From contig JAJZIH010000005.1 of NCBI GenBank assembly GCA_021810635.1, positions 72,501-123,064 of the forward strand: a DNA stretch of 50,564 nucleotides. Direction: 5' to 3'. The position numbers and the translations under genes were made by a program. A model generated the notes under the pieces. That model did no database searches. It was not told the DNA's origin and saw only the letters and a program-made list of their open reading frames with translations. Below are positions 35,200 through 44,065 of the stretch, one piece after another. The DNA comes from Pseudomonadota bacterium. Its GTDB lineage: Bacteria > Pseudomonadota > Gammaproteobacteria > JAKAQQ01. Position 1 is the stretch's first letter; every line of letters begins with the position of its first letter.

Positions 35200-35408
35200 G
35201 GCAATCCTTGACGCATGCGGTGAAGCCGGGTTCTGGATCGGGATTCCCCATGTCCCATCCCCGCCATCCTCCGCCGAAGTGTCTGGGACCGAGGGCCCCT
35301 GCGCCGTCGCAGTCGCTTGAAAAGTTGCTCCCAGTTGTTGATAATCGTGGGTCCTCCGTCCAGGACACCCGCTTGATCCACCCCTGCTCTCCAAAGGCGT
35401 GCTGAGCG

Positions 35409-36287
35409 ATGAATTTCATCGCGATTCTCGTCACGTTGGGGCTGGACCGTGGACTCCGCCACCTCGAACCCCTCCGGGACCACCGGCTCGGCAGTTGGTA
35501 TTTCGGGCTGCTCAAGCAGATTCCCGCCGGATCCGCCGATCTCGCCTGGGTTCTCACCGTGCTCGCGGTCATTCTGCCCGCGCTGGGGGTCGACGGCATC
35601 CAGCTCGGGCTCGCGTCCCTTTCGCCCGTCCTGGCCTTCATCGCAGCCGTCGTGTTCCTGCTCATGAGCCTGGGTCCGCGTGACGCCTTCCACCTGATCC
35701 GGCAGTACCGGCGGGCCGTGGAGGAGAAGAACCATCTCGCGGCCACCCGGCTTGCGCGCCTGCTGCTTGAAGACGCCCCTCCGGCTGGACAGCAGCCCTG
35801 TACGGAGGCCGTGGCCGAGGCCCTGTTGGTCAGGGTCAATGACCGGCTGTTCGGCCCCCTCTTTTGGTTCCTTGTCCTGGGGCCCAGCGGGGCCGTTCTT
35901 TACTGGCTGTCCAAAAACGCGGTGAGCACCCTCCGCCCGAAGGCGAGTCATGAGACGCCGTGTCCCCATGCCGAGATCGCACGGCGCATCCATGGCGTTT
36001 TGGCTTGGATTCCGGCCCATCTCCTGGCGCTGAGCTACGGCTTGGTTGGCAGTTTCGACAGTGTCTGGCGGGTTCTGCGCGAGTATTACCGGGAGTGTGA
36101 ACTCCGGTTTTTCGAAAACAACGATGCGGTTCTGGCCTGCGCTGGGCGGGGAGCCATCGAGGCGGCCGGCCTGGATCCGGACAACTGCATGGGACGTCTG
36201 GATCGTGCCAGTGTCCTCGCGACCCGCGCGCTCGTCCTCTGGCTCGTCGTGATCGGCCTGTTCACGTTGGGCGGGTGGATCCTCTGA
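35409..36287 (+). CDS. AmpE-like inner-membrane protein
   Basis: The 292-residue membrane protein starts MNFIAILVTLGLDRGLRHLE, shows FLLMSLGPRDAFHLIRQYRR and RVNDRLFGPLFWFLVLGPSG-AVLYW, and WIPAHLLALSYGLVGSFDSV. This is the AmpE (CobD/CbiB superfamily) pattern. AmpE is tied to beta-lactamase regulation, but no ampD or ampR is in the window. I considered CbiB because cobalamin genes follow; its signature (SRD..L and the HPV motif) is missing, so AmpE is preferred. Confidence 0.75.
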   Translation: MNFIAILVTLGLDRGLRHLEPLRDHRLGSWYFGLLKQIPAGSADLAWVLTVLAVILPALGVDGIQLGLASLSPVLAFIAAVVFLLMSLGPRDAFHLIRQYRRAVEEKNHLAATRLARLLLEDAPPAGQQPCTEAVAEALLVRVNDRLFGPLFWFLVLGPSGAVLYWLSKNAVSTLRPKASHETPCPHAEIARRIHGVLAWIPAHLLALSYGLVGSFDSVWRVLREYYRECELRFFENNDAVLACAGRGAIEAAGLDPDNCMGRLDRASVLATRALVLWLVVIGLFTLGGWIL

Positions 36288-36312
36288 TCCGAACCGGCAG
36301 AGCCGCCCGCGG

Positions 36313-37272
36313 TTGCGGAATCGGGCCTTGAAACGCGGTTGGCCGCTGGCCGGGGTGCTCCTCGGTTCCGTTCTGTGCGCTGTCCCCTTCCGGCTGGCCC
36401 ACGGAGCCCCGCCAATCCGGGTCGTCACCCTGTCCCCGGCACTCGCTGCGATGGTTTTCGACGTCGGGGGCGGATCCAATCTCGTCGGAACGGTCCGCTA
36501 CAGCCGCGATCCCCGGGCCGCCCGGCGCGTACCCCGGATCGGTGATGCCTTCGGGCTCGACCTCTCGCGGATCGTGCTGCTCCATCCGGACTGGGTCTTG
36601 GCCTGGAGGGGGGGCACGCCACCAGCCGACCGAGCGGCCCTCGGTAGGCTCCGGATCCCGGTGGTCACGCTGGGCACGAGTCACGTGCGGGGGATTGCCC
36701 GGGAGCTCGTGGTGATCGGTCGCCTGTTAGGTCGGCTTCCGGAGGCCCGGCGGGTGGCGGACCGTTTCCTGGCCGCGCTCCGGCGCCTGCGTCCGCCTCG
36801 CCGCAGCCGGAATCCGATCCGGGTCTTTTACGAAATTGGACGCGACCCGCTCTATACAGTGGGCAGGAGGCAGATCATCAGCCGGGGCATCGCGCTCTGC
36901 GGGGGCGTCAATCTCTTCTCCGACGTCGGACGCCTGGCCTTTCCCGTTTCTCTGGCCTCGGTCCTCACCCGTGATCCCGGGCTCATCGTTGTCGGGCACC
37001 GCCGGTCCGTTGCCTTCTGGAATCATTTCCCCGAAATCGCCGCTGTCCGCGATCACGCAGTCCAGGTGATCCCGCCGGATCTCCTGGCCCAAGCCTCGCC
37101 CCGTATGCTCCGGGGGCTCCGGATGCTGTGCCGGGACGTCAGGTGGGCTCGCTGTCCGGCCTCCCGCCGGAGGGTCTCTTCAGCCGCTTGTGGTGCCAGA
37201 GTTCCTCGCCCCTCCCTTCCTCCCGGAGGAGGACACGGGCGAGCACGAACAGGAGATCCGAGAGGCGGTTGA
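36313..37272 (+). CDS. btuF: Periplasmic cobalamin/corrinoid-binding protein, BtuF-like
   Basis: The protein has a signal peptide (GWPLAGVLLGSVLCAVPF), and the type III periplasmic binding pattern RVVTLSPALAAMVFDVGGGS, NLVGTVRYS, RVPRIGDAFGLDLSRIVLLH and PDWVLAW. It would deliver cobalamin to BtuCD. The start is TTG 36313 or TTG 36328. After RMLRGLRMLCRDV, the normal end of the family, about 45 low-complexity residues follow, which overlap the opposite-strand adenosyltransferase by 134 bases. The transporter subunits btuC and btuD lie 4 kb further on, on the other strand. Confidence 0.82.
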   Translation: MRNRALKRGWPLAGVLLGSVLCAVPFRLAHGAPPIRVVTLSPALAAMVFDVGGGSNLVGTVRYSRDPRAARRVPRIGDAFGLDLSRIVLLHPDWVLAWRGGTPPADRAALGRLRIPVVTLGTSHVRGIARELVVIGRLLGRLPEARRVADRFLAALRRLRPPRRSRNPIRVFYEIGRDPLYTVGRRQIISRGIALCGGVNLFSDVGRLAFPVSLASVLTRDPGLIVVGHRRSVAFWNHFPEIAAVRDHAVQVIPPDLLAQASPRMLRGLRMLCRDVRWARCPASRRRVSSAACGARVPRPSLPPGGGHGRARTGDPRGG

Positions 37273-37723
37273 GGTAACGACGGTTTTCCGCGGTGACGCC
37301 CGCGCTGGCGGCGCACGCCTCGCGTTCCGCCCGGCGGCAGGCGGTCCGTGCAATGTGGAGCGCGGCGGCGCTGGGCCCGCCGCCCGGTAGGATGAACTCG
37401 GCCAGGGGCGGCAGGGTGGCGTTATGCCGGTCGATGGCCTCCTCGAGCCCGGAGGTGGCCTCCGGCGCGAGGAGGGGGTTCATCCCGGGAGTTGCGATCT
37501 CGGCCCCGATGTCGAAGAGCGCATGCTGCACGTTCATGAGAAGGGAGTCGATTTCAGCGGGCAGGGAGTGGCTGCGCACCCAGCCCAGGACGCTGTTCAG
37601 TTCGTCGATGGCGCCATACGCCCCGACCCGGGGGTCGGTTTTGGCGACCCGCTGGCCGTCTCCGAGCCCGGTGGTTCCGTCGTCCCCGGTCCGGGTGTAG
37701 ATCTTGCTCAGGCGATAGCCCAT
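37139..37723 (-). CDS. Cob(I)alamin adenosyltransferase, PduO type
   Basis: About 194 residues. The N-terminal MGYRLSKIYTRTGDDGTTGL binds ATP, followed by AYGAIDELNSVLGWVR, LHIARTACRRAEREACA and NRLSDLLFVLARVLLREEG. It transfers the adenosyl group to reduced corrinoids, making adenosylcobalamin. I chose ATG 37723 rather than 37747 because family members start at this motif. It lies directly downstream of btuB on the same strand, so it is probably under the same riboswitch. Confidence 0.93.
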   Translation of the reverse strand: MGYRLSKIYTRTGDDGTTGLGDGQRVAKTDPRVGAYGAIDELNSVLGWVRSHSLPAEIDSLLMNVQHALFDIGAEIATPGMNPLLAPEATSGLEEAIDRHNATLPPLAEFILPGGGPSAAALHIARTACRRAEREACAASAGVTAENRRYLNRLSDLLFVLARVLLREEGRGEELWHHKRLKRPSGGRPDSEPT

Positions 37724-37743
37724 GGTCGCCCCCGCCTCTCGTC

Positions 37744-39555
37744 TCAATAATGCCAGAGTATGTGGAAAAAGAGTGCCCGGCCCTCGGTATTGTAGCCCGC
37801 CACTTCCGTATAGCGGACATTGAACAGGTTGACGAGGCTCCCCTCAAGGCTCCAATGGCGGGACAGGTCGATCCCGGCCACCGCATCCGTCACGACGTAG
37901 CCGGGGTCGATCGTGGTCGTGTACGGGGAATCGGGCCGCGGCCCTGAGGCCAGCCATTCGAGACCCGCGTATCCCCCCGACCACGCGTAATGCAGGGCGG
38001 TGGTGAGAGAGCGCTTCGCGCGCCGCGCCAGTTGCTGTCCGGTCGCGAGATCCTGCGGGTCCTGAAGGACCGCTTCCGCGCGGATGCGCCACGGGCCGAA
38101 CCCGACTCCGTAGGTGAGATCGATGCCGCGGATCCGGGCCTGGTCGATGTTCTCGTTGATGCCTTCGGGATATTGCGCGGTCGGTCCGAGGTAGACGATG
38201 AGGTTCGTGATCGTGTCCTCGAAGAGGTCGATGCTCCCGTGGCCGAAGCGCCCCATCTCCTGGTGAAAGCCGAGATCGACCTCGTGGGAGGATTCCGGCG
38301 CCAGGTTGGGGTTGCCCCCGAAGCCGAAGCGATCCTCCGCGCTCGGAGCCCGGAACCCGCTGCCCCAACTGGCGGTGATCCGGCTGGAAGGGGTGAGAAA
38401 GACCGTGCCCCCGAGGTTCCATTCGTTGTGGGCTCCGAAACTCTCGTTGTCGGAGTGTCGCAGGGTGAAAAGCAGGCGGTAGCGTCGCCAGTGCCAGTCG
38501 TTTTCGGCGTAGACGGCCCGGCTCCAGGTGTGGGCGTCGTAGGCCGTTCCATAGACCAGGGAGGCCGTCCGTTCATCCTCAAGAGAGAGCCCCGCCGTGA
38601 CGAGGTCGGTCCCGCTCAGGATGAAATTATTCTGCCAGTCGGCCGCATAGCGGCGGGTCAAGGCGAAGTCGGGTCCTGCGTTCTGGTCCAGGGCATTTTC
38701 ATAGCGGCTCAGGAGAAGCTCGCTCGACCAGCGGGAGGTCAGCCGGTCCGTAGCCGCAAGGCTCAGGATGCGGTCGTTGTAATCCTCGCTGGCCGGCTCC
38801 AGGTTGAAGTCGACGTAGTCGCTCTGCCCCGTCGATTGCCACTGCCGGAGTTCGAGGTGGCCTCCGGGAATCCTGAAGCGGAGAAAGGCATTGAGGGTCG
38901 TGTTGGTAAATCCGGCGGAAAGAGGGCTTGCGGTCTGGGGCGGAAAGCCGTCGGTCTGCTCATGGGACACGTCGACCCCCCCCTGGACGGTGGCATTCCC
39001 GTCCGCAAGGCCTGCGCTCTCGTCAGTCGTCCGGTAACGACCACCGCCCACGCTGACGTGGGCGTGGAGCCGGTGGGTCCCGCCCCGCGTGATGATGTCG
39101 ATGACGCCGCCGATCCCGTCCGATCCGTAGAGGGCAGCGGTCGGTCCCTCGACGATGACGATGCGCCGGATGTCGCCGAGCATGAGGTTCTGCAGGGGTG
39201 GTTCGCCGATGTTGCCGCCGTTGACCTTGACCCCGTTGATGAGCACCAGGGTTTGGGCGCTGTTGGCGCCCCGGATGAAGATCGAGGCGGGCTGTCCAGG
39301 GCCGCCCGTGGTGGCGACGTCGAGGCCGGCGTAAAAGCGGAGCAGTCCCGGCACCGTGGTGGCGCCACTCTGGCGGATCTGCTTGCGGGTGATGACGATC
39401 GTGGGCTGGGGGATGGCATCGAGCGGCAGCGGGGTCCGGGTCGCCGTGACCACGATCGGGTTGAGTGGATAGAGGGTTTTGGCCCGGGCCGCGAGCGGCA
39501 CCAGTCCGAACAGGAAGAGGAAGGGGAAAAGGCGAAATCGCAGGGACATGGTCAA
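37744..39555 (-). CDS. btuB: TonB-dependent cobalamin receptor BtuB
   Basis: The 603-residue outer-membrane receptor has a signal peptide (FPFLFLFGLVPLAARA), a TonB-box region NPIVVTATRTPLPLDAIP, the plug domain (IRGANSAQTLVLINGVKVNG, EGPTAALYGSDGIGGVIDII) and a beta-barrel ending in FHILWHY. It binds and imports cobalamin. ATG 39555 or 39549 can be the start. A cobalamin riboswitch lies directly upstream. Confidence 0.93.
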   Translation of the reverse strand: MTMSLRFRLFPFLFLFGLVPLAARAKTLYPLNPIVVTATRTPLPLDAIPQPTIVITRKQIRQSGATTVPGLLRFYAGLDVATTGGPGQPASIFIRGANSAQTLVLINGVKVNGGNIGEPPLQNLMLGDIRRIVIVEGPTAALYGSDGIGGVIDIITRGGTHRLHAHVSVGGGRYRTTDESAGLADGNATVQGGVDVSHEQTDGFPPQTASPLSAGFTNTTLNAFLRFRIPGGHLELRQWQSTGQSDYVDFNLEPASEDYNDRILSLAATDRLTSRWSSELLLSRYENALDQNAGPDFALTRRYAADWQNNFILSGTDLVTAGLSLEDERTASLVYGTAYDAHTWSRAVYAENDWHWRRYRLLFTLRHSDNESFGAHNEWNLGGTVFLTPSSRITASWGSGFRAPSAEDRFGFGGNPNLAPESSHEVDLGFHQEMGRFGHGSIDLFEDTITNLIVYLGPTAQYPEGINENIDQARIRGIDLTYGVGFGPWRIRAEAVLQDPQDLATGQQLARRAKRSLTTALHYAWSGGYAGLEWLASGPRPDSPYTTTIDPGYVVTDAVAGIDLSRHWSLEGSLVNLFNVRYTEVAGYNTEGRALFFHILWHY

Positions 39556-39659
39556 GTCTCCCAGGCTTGCACGCCCGCAAGCCGGTGGTCGGGTGGACCG
39601 GTGCGGGTGTGGAGAGGAGAGCTTGAACAGGCTCTAGTCGCCCACCGCGACGCCGGAGA

Positions 39660-39842
39660 ATGTTTGCCAAAGGCCGGTCTCCGGGCTCGCGAGGGTCCTC
39701 GGTTGAGGAGGGGCATGACCTTCCCGCGCTCCTGCGCAGTGGTTTTCCACGCCTTGACCCATCGCCTACCGTTGCGGGGGCAGCGCCGGCTTCTCGTCCG
39801 GGGACGATTCCGGCTTCCCATGTTCACCCGTGGGTGAACGCC
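39660..39842 (-). promoter_or_regulatory. Cobalamin riboswitch upstream of btuB
   Basis: On the minus strand the RNA contains GGGAAGCCGG, the core GCTGCCCCCGCAACGGTA (39767-39784), ACCACTG and the B12 box GAGCCCGGAGACCGGCC near 39672-39688. These are the conserved elements of cobalamin riboswitches, in order. It would shut down btuB, and probably the adenosyltransferase gene, when adenosylcobalamin is plentiful. Ends are approximate. Confidence 0.93.
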
Positions 39843-40346
39843 AAAGGCAGCCCAATCTAGCAGAGCGGGTACGCCCGGTCAAGGCGAGGTGCTCGAGCGT
39901 GCTCGCCGCTGGCCGTGACCGTGCCGTTGGGGCCGGGCAATCCCAGCAGGAGGGACAGTCGGGAACGCGGGGGATGCGGGACTTCGAGCGCGAGCCCGGT
40001 TGGCGTTTGCTCCGAAGCGGGTTTTCGGCCGCAGTCGGCGAATCGGTACGCGGATGCGGGGGACGATCCGATGCTTCTGTTGGCGAGACGAAGCTTCATG
40101 GGGTGCCCGGCATCAACCCGGGAGCGATCGGTGATGCAACGACCTGGTGGGACAACCCACATGCGTGGGAGATTGCGTTGCGGTGAAACCATGGAAACGA
40201 GGAACCCGACCCGGAAGGAGGTGATGTGCGACCGCTCGCGTGGATACGCAAAGTTCTCGCTGGTGACTGGATCGGACACCCCCACCTGCGGATGGGGCCG
40301 GGTGGGGCCCAAGCCTCGGGCGTGTGCCGGCCAGGAAGGCCCTCGC
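39843..40346. other. Intergenic stretch with possible small ORF
   Basis: About 500 bases between the riboswitch and the ppa promoter. No known gene is seen. A possible 71-residue frame begins at ATG 40189 (METRNPTRKEVMCDRSRGYA); a very strong GGAAGGAGGTGATG lies inside it, where ATG 40224 could start a shorter form. The translation runs into the ppa gene and is not recognised. Several G-rich inverted repeats suggest RNA structure. Confidence 0.3.
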
Positions 40347-40352
40347 TATAAT
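40347..40352 (+). promoter_or_regulatory. -10 element (TATAAT) of ppa
   Basis: A perfect TATAAT lies 36 bases before the ppa ATG. No clear -35 box is seen at the expected distance. Confidence 0.5.
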
Positions 40353-40387
40353 GAACCACCCGGTGTGGGTATTTCCTGGAGTCCGTC

Positions 40388-40918
40388 ATGTCTCTCGAAG
40401 CGCTGAGTCCCGGCAAGCCACCGCATGACTTTCACGTCGTGATCGAAATTCCCGCCTGGGCACCGCCCGTCAAATACGAGATGGACAAGACGTCCGGACT
40501 TCTCCAGGTGGACCGTTTTCTGTCGACCGCCATGGTCTATCCAGCCAACTATGGTTTTGTGCCACAGACCCTGGCCGAGGATGGAGATCCGGTGGATGCC
40601 TTGGTGGTGACGCCGCATTCGCTCGTCTGCGGCTCCTTCATCCGGGCCCGGGCGATCGGACTCCTGCGCATGACCGACGAGCACGGCCCAGACGCCAAGC
40701 TCCTGGCCGTTCCGGTCGATGCGGTTTGTCGGAACTACAGTGCCATCCGCGAACCAGGGGACTTCCCGGCCTGTGAACTCGACCGCATTGCCCATTTTTT
40801 TGCCCACTACAAGGACCATGAACCGGGCAAATGGGTGCGGATCGATCAGTGGGAAGGATCCCAGGCGGCGGCGGCTGAACTCGCGGATGGCGTCCGCCGC
40901 TATCCGGGCCGCAAATAG
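40388..40918 (+). CDS. ppa: Inorganic pyrophosphatase (family I)
   Basis: The 176-residue enzyme hydrolyses pyrophosphate. It has VIEIPAWAPPVKYEMDK, VYPANYGFVPQTLAEDGDPV-DALV (metal-binding aspartates) and HFFAHYKDHEPGKWVRIDQW. Length and order are normal for soluble family I enzymes. It is convergent with btuD, with 27 bases between the genes. Confidence 0.97.
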   Translation: MSLEALSPGKPPHDFHVVIEIPAWAPPVKYEMDKTSGLLQVDRFLSTAMVYPANYGFVPQTLAEDGDPVDALVVTPHSLVCGSFIRARAIGLLRMTDEHGPDAKLLAVPVDAVCRNYSAIREPGDFPACELDRIAHFFAHYKDHEPGKWVRIDQWEGSQAAAAELADGVRRYPGRK

Positions 40919-40945
40919 GATCGCACTCCGCTCTCCAGGCCGGTT

Positions 40946-41719
40946 TCAAAAGACGTCGAAAACGAGACCGCGGGGGGAGTCGGCGGCGACCACCGGAGTG
41001 CCATAGAGGGTGGTGAGGTGATCCGGGGTCAGGCACGACCGGCTTTCGCCCAAGAGGATCCGGCCACCGCCAAACAGCAGGAGAACCCGGGTTGTGAAGC
41101 GGATGGCGGCTGTGGGGTCATGGAGGGCCATCACGACCGCCTTGTGATGCCAGCGGGCCAGAGCGACGAAGTGCTCGAAGAGCCGTCTCTGGTAATGGAG
41201 GTCGAGCTGGGTTGTCGGTTCGTCCAGCAGGTAAAGGGCGGGATCCTGGGCCAGAATCAGTGCCACCGCGAGTCTTTGGCTTTCGCCGGCCGAGAGCGCC
41301 TGCGACGGGTTCTGTCGTTGGCCGTTGAGACCGGTGATCCGGAGGGCCGCCAGTGTTCGGCGCAGATCGGCGTAGTGTGGTCGGCCCCAGAGCCCGAGAT
41401 GGGGGTGCCGTCCGAGCAGAGCGGTTTCGAAGACCGTGAGCGGAAGCCCGGGCTCGTTGTCCTGAAGGAGGATCGCCATCCGGCGGGCCCGTGCCCGTCG
41501 TGGCCAGTGTTCCAGTGGCTGGCCGTCCAGCCGGATCGAGGCGGCGGGCGGACGCCGACTCAGGCCCGCCAGGGTCTTGAGGAGGGTGCTTTTGCCGACT
41601 CCGTTGGGCCCCAGGATGCCCCAGACTTCGCCCGGCAGGATGCGCAGGGACAGATTGCGGCAGATGGTATCGTGGGGACTTGCGAGATCGAGGTGCGCGA
41701 CCTCCAGCACCGGGTTCAC
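40946..41719 (-). CDS. btuD: Cobalamin ABC transporter ATP-binding protein, BtuD-like
   Basis: The 257-residue ATPase has Walker A in GILGPNGVGKSTLLKTLAGL, the signature ALSAGESQRLAVALIL and Walker B LYLLDEPTTQLDL, then the switch histidine in VMALHDPTAA. It belongs to the FecE/BtuD iron-B12 uptake group. It overlaps btuC by four bases. The cobalamin assignment rests on the neighbouring btuB, btuF and adenosyltransferase; siderophore uptake is the alternative. Confidence 0.85.
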   Translation of the reverse strand: MNPVLEVAHLDLASPHDTICRNLSLRILPGEVWGILGPNGVGKSTLLKTLAGLSRRPPAASIRLDGQPLEHWPRRARARRMAILLQDNEPGLPLTVFETALLGRHPHLGLWGRPHYADLRRTLAALRITGLNGQRQNPSQALSAGESQRLAVALILAQDPALYLLDEPTTQLDLHYQRRLFEHFVALARWHHKAVVMALHDPTAAIRFTTRVLLLFGGGRILLGESRSCLTPDHLTTLYGTPVVAADSPRGLVFDVF

Positions 41720-42762
41720 GAGCGGAGGATCCCGGTCCGGTTGGAACGGGCGAGCAGCAGGAGGAAGAGTGGAACACCGAGAAAGGCCGTGAGCACTCCG
41801 ACGGGAAGCTGGCGCGGGGCCAGGAGGCTGCGGGCCAGGGCGTCGGCCGCGACGAGGAGGCTGCCGCCCCAGAGTCCGGCCAGCGGCAGGAGCTTGCGGT
41901 GATCGGCGCCTACGGTCATCCGCACGAGGTGCGGGACGATCAGTCCCACGAACCCGATCATGCCGGCCTGAGTGACGGCCAGGGCGGTGCAGAGAGAGGC
42001 AAAGAGGTAGACCCCGAGCGTGAGCCGGCCCGTATGGACCCCGAGACTCTGCGCCGTCTCGACGCCCCGGAGAAGCACGTTGAGCTCACCTGCGAACGGC
42101 CAGAGTGCGAGGATCGCGGCGATGAGCACCGGCAGACTCATCCCGGCCGCCACCGTGCCGGGACTGTACGCCAGGCTCCCCATGAGCCAGAAGAGCAGCG
42201 TGTGAAGCGTCGGCTCGGGCGAGAGCGCGAGCAGGAGCGTGACCACGGCACTCAGCCCGGAGGCCATGATGATCCCGGTCAGAAGAAGGCGGACCGGGGT
42301 GATGGGTCCCGTGAGCCGGGTCAGGAACAGGAGGAGCGCGGTCGCAAGTGCGGCCCCGAGAAAGGCATTGCCCATGACCCAGTAGAGCGGCAGGCCGGTC
42401 ATGAAACTCAAGAGCGCGGCGACGGCGGCCCCTCCCGAGACGCCGAGCACATACGGATCGGCCAGCGGGTTGCGCAACAGGACCTGGAGCAGGGCACCCG
42501 ACAGGGCGAGCAGACCGCCGACCGAGAAGGCCAGGAGCATACGCGGAATCCGCAGCCTCCAGACGATGGTCTGGATGACGGCGGGTCCCCGGTGATTGAG
42601 GGCTTCGAGAAGGGTCGGAAGAGGCAGGGCGACGCCGCCGAGCATGAGGCCGGCGACGCACGATCCCGCTACGATGCAGGCCGTCCCGGCGATGAGCAGG
42701 GACAGGGGGGGATGCGCGAAAAGAGGAGAGCGTTCCCGGTCGCCTGAAGGATTTACCTCCAC
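41716..42762 (-). CDS. btuC: Cobalamin ABC transporter permease, BtuC-like (FecCD family)
   Basis: The 348-residue permease shows the FecCD pattern: WRLRIPRMLLAFSVGGLLAL, SGALLQVLLRNPLADPYVLG, VSGGAAVAALLSF and AGMIGFVGLIVPHLVRMTVG, with about ten membrane helices. Works with BtuD and BtuF. It overlaps hemJ by ten bases upstream and btuD by four downstream, forming a hemJ-btuC-btuD operon. Confidence 0.88.
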   Translation of the reverse strand: MEVNPSGDRERSPLFAHPPLSLLIAGTACIVAGSCVAGLMLGGVALPLPTLLEALNHRGPAVIQTIVWRLRIPRMLLAFSVGGLLALSGALLQVLLRNPLADPYVLGVSGGAAVAALLSFMTGLPLYWVMGNAFLGAALATALLLFLTRLTGPITPVRLLLTGIIMASGLSAVVTLLLALSPEPTLHTLLFWLMGSLAYSPGTVAAGMSLPVLIAAILALWPFAGELNVLLRGVETAQSLGVHTGRLTLGVYLFASLCTALAVTQAGMIGFVGLIVPHLVRMTVGADHRKLLPLAGLWGGSLLVAADALARSLLAPRQLPVGVLTAFLGVPLFLLLLARSNRTGILRS

Positions 42763-43178
42763 GAATCCGGTCTCAGAACCGCCAACAGGATGATGGCGAT
42801 CAAAAACAGCGAGGGCAACTCGTTGAGCCAGCGGTAGAAACGGGGCGGTCTCCGAGTCGGCTGGCGATGGAGATCGCGGATCAGATAACCCAGGTAGGCG
42901 TGATAGCCGATCAAGCCGGCCACGAGAACCAGCTTGATCCGCAACCAGAGGGGTGGGGGCCAGAACCAGGCTAGGAGGAGCCAGAGACCCAAGGCCACGG
43001 TCGCCGCCCCCCCGATGGTCATCAGCCTGAACAGGCGGCGTTCCATCACGGCGAAACGCGCCCGGGCCGATTCCGCCAGTTCGGGGTCGCTGTGGTAGAC
43101 GAAGAGTCGGGGGAGATAGAAGAGCCCGGCGAACCAGGTCACCATGAAGATGATGTGGAAGGCTTTGATCCAGGCCAT
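42753..43178 (-). CDS. hemJ: Protoporphyrinogen IX oxidase HemJ
   Basis: The 141-residue membrane protein starts MAWIKAFHIIFMVTWFAGLF and continues YLPRLFVYH, with RIKLVLVAGLIGYHAYLGYL and RWLNELPSLFLIAIILLAVL. This is the HemJ (UPF0093) pattern, including the conserved His8 and the lysine in RIKL. It oxidises protoporphyrinogen IX in haem synthesis. It is the first gene of an operon with the corrinoid transporter, linking two tetrapyrrole functions. Confidence 0.9.
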   Translation of the reverse strand: MAWIKAFHIIFMVTWFAGLFYLPRLFVYHSDPELAESARARFAVMERRLFRLMTIGGAATVALGLWLLLAWFWPPPLWLRIKLVLVAGLIGYHAYLGYLIRDLHRQPTRRPPRFYRWLNELPSLFLIAIILLAVLRPDSWR

Positions 43179-43344
43179 GTCGGTCCGGTCAGGAAGGGGC
43201 CCTTTAGGTTAGCGCAAATGGGCGTGCGGATGAACTGGACCCGGCGCGGGGTGTGTGCCCGCCCGGAGGGCCGCCCGTCCCCCGGGACGCTTCTGCTGCC
43301 CAAAACCGGTAGGATAGTCAAATCCGGAAACCGGAAGGTCTTTC

Positions 43345-44055
43345 GTGCCCCGTTTGATCATCCAGCCCTATGCGCCCGAGCGGACCTGGTTGATCCGCAT
43401 CGCGGTTGCTCTGGTTTTCGTGCTCACGGTTCTGGCCTCTTACTGGGTCGGCCAGATCCAGGCAGGCTATGACCGCTTTGAAACGCGGAGTGAGATGGAC
43501 GGTTTACGCCAGAACACCCGGGTGCTTCAAACCCGTCTGCGTCGTCTGAAGGCAGCGCTCAGCCATGAGCGGGAACTGAACCGGGTGGATGGGCTGGCCC
43601 GGGCAAAGGTGCAGACCCGGATGGTGCGGGTCGAGAACCGCCTCCTGACGCTGCGCGAACGCCTGGATTTTTACCGGGGCATCGTGTCACCGTCGAAACT
43701 CAACCACGGTATCAGAATCCAGGGATTGGACATCATTCACACGCATGGCTACCATTTTGTCTATCGGCTGGTCCTGATTGCGGTGCCGGCACACCGCGAG
43801 GCGGTCAATGGCCAGGTCGAACTCACCGTGGTGGGAAGCGCGGATGGCCAGCACGAGGTGCTCTCCCTCCGCGATCTGGCTCCGCGCAGCCAGGATCCGC
43901 TGCCGTTCGGGTTCAGGTCCTACGAGGACTTGGTGGGACATCTGGTTCTGCCCCGGGTCTTCAAGCCCCAGGCGGTCCACATTGCCGTTCTGGTCACGGG
44001 GCACGCCCGCCCGGTTTTGTCCCAGACCTTCGAATGGCCGGTCTTTCTTTCCTGA
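43345..44055 (+). CDS. Membrane-anchored coiled-coil protein, DUF6776-like
   Basis: The 236-residue protein has one N-terminal membrane helix (IRIAVALVFVLTVLASYWVG), a coiled coil at about residues 45-110 (RLRRLKAALSHERELNRVDG) and a compact C-terminal domain beginning VSPSKLNHGIRIQGLDI. Proteins of this type, near bactofilin and erpA in gammaproteobacteria, have no proven role; an envelope or cell-shape role with bactofilin is an inference. GTG 43345 is the start; a possible -10 TAGGAT lies 35 bases upstream. Confidence 0.7.
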   Translation: MPRLIIQPYAPERTWLIRIAVALVFVLTVLASYWVGQIQAGYDRFETRSEMDGLRQNTRVLQTRLRRLKAALSHERELNRVDGLARAKVQTRMVRVENRLLTLRERLDFYRGIVSPSKLNHGIRIQGLDIIHTHGYHFVYRLVLIAVPAHREAVNGQVELTVVGSADGQHEVLSLRDLAPRSQDPLPFGFRSYEDLVGHLVLPRVFKPQAVHIAVLVTGHARPVLSQTFEWPVFLS

Positions 44056-44065
44056 GGAAACTCCC

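Noticed and set aside
35409-36287. CbiB/CobD (cobinamide phosphate synthase) for the membrane protein before btuF
   Set aside because: The cobalamin neighbours suggest it, but the sequence shows AmpE-type motifs (NDRLFGPLFWFLVLGP) and lacks the CbiB signatures.
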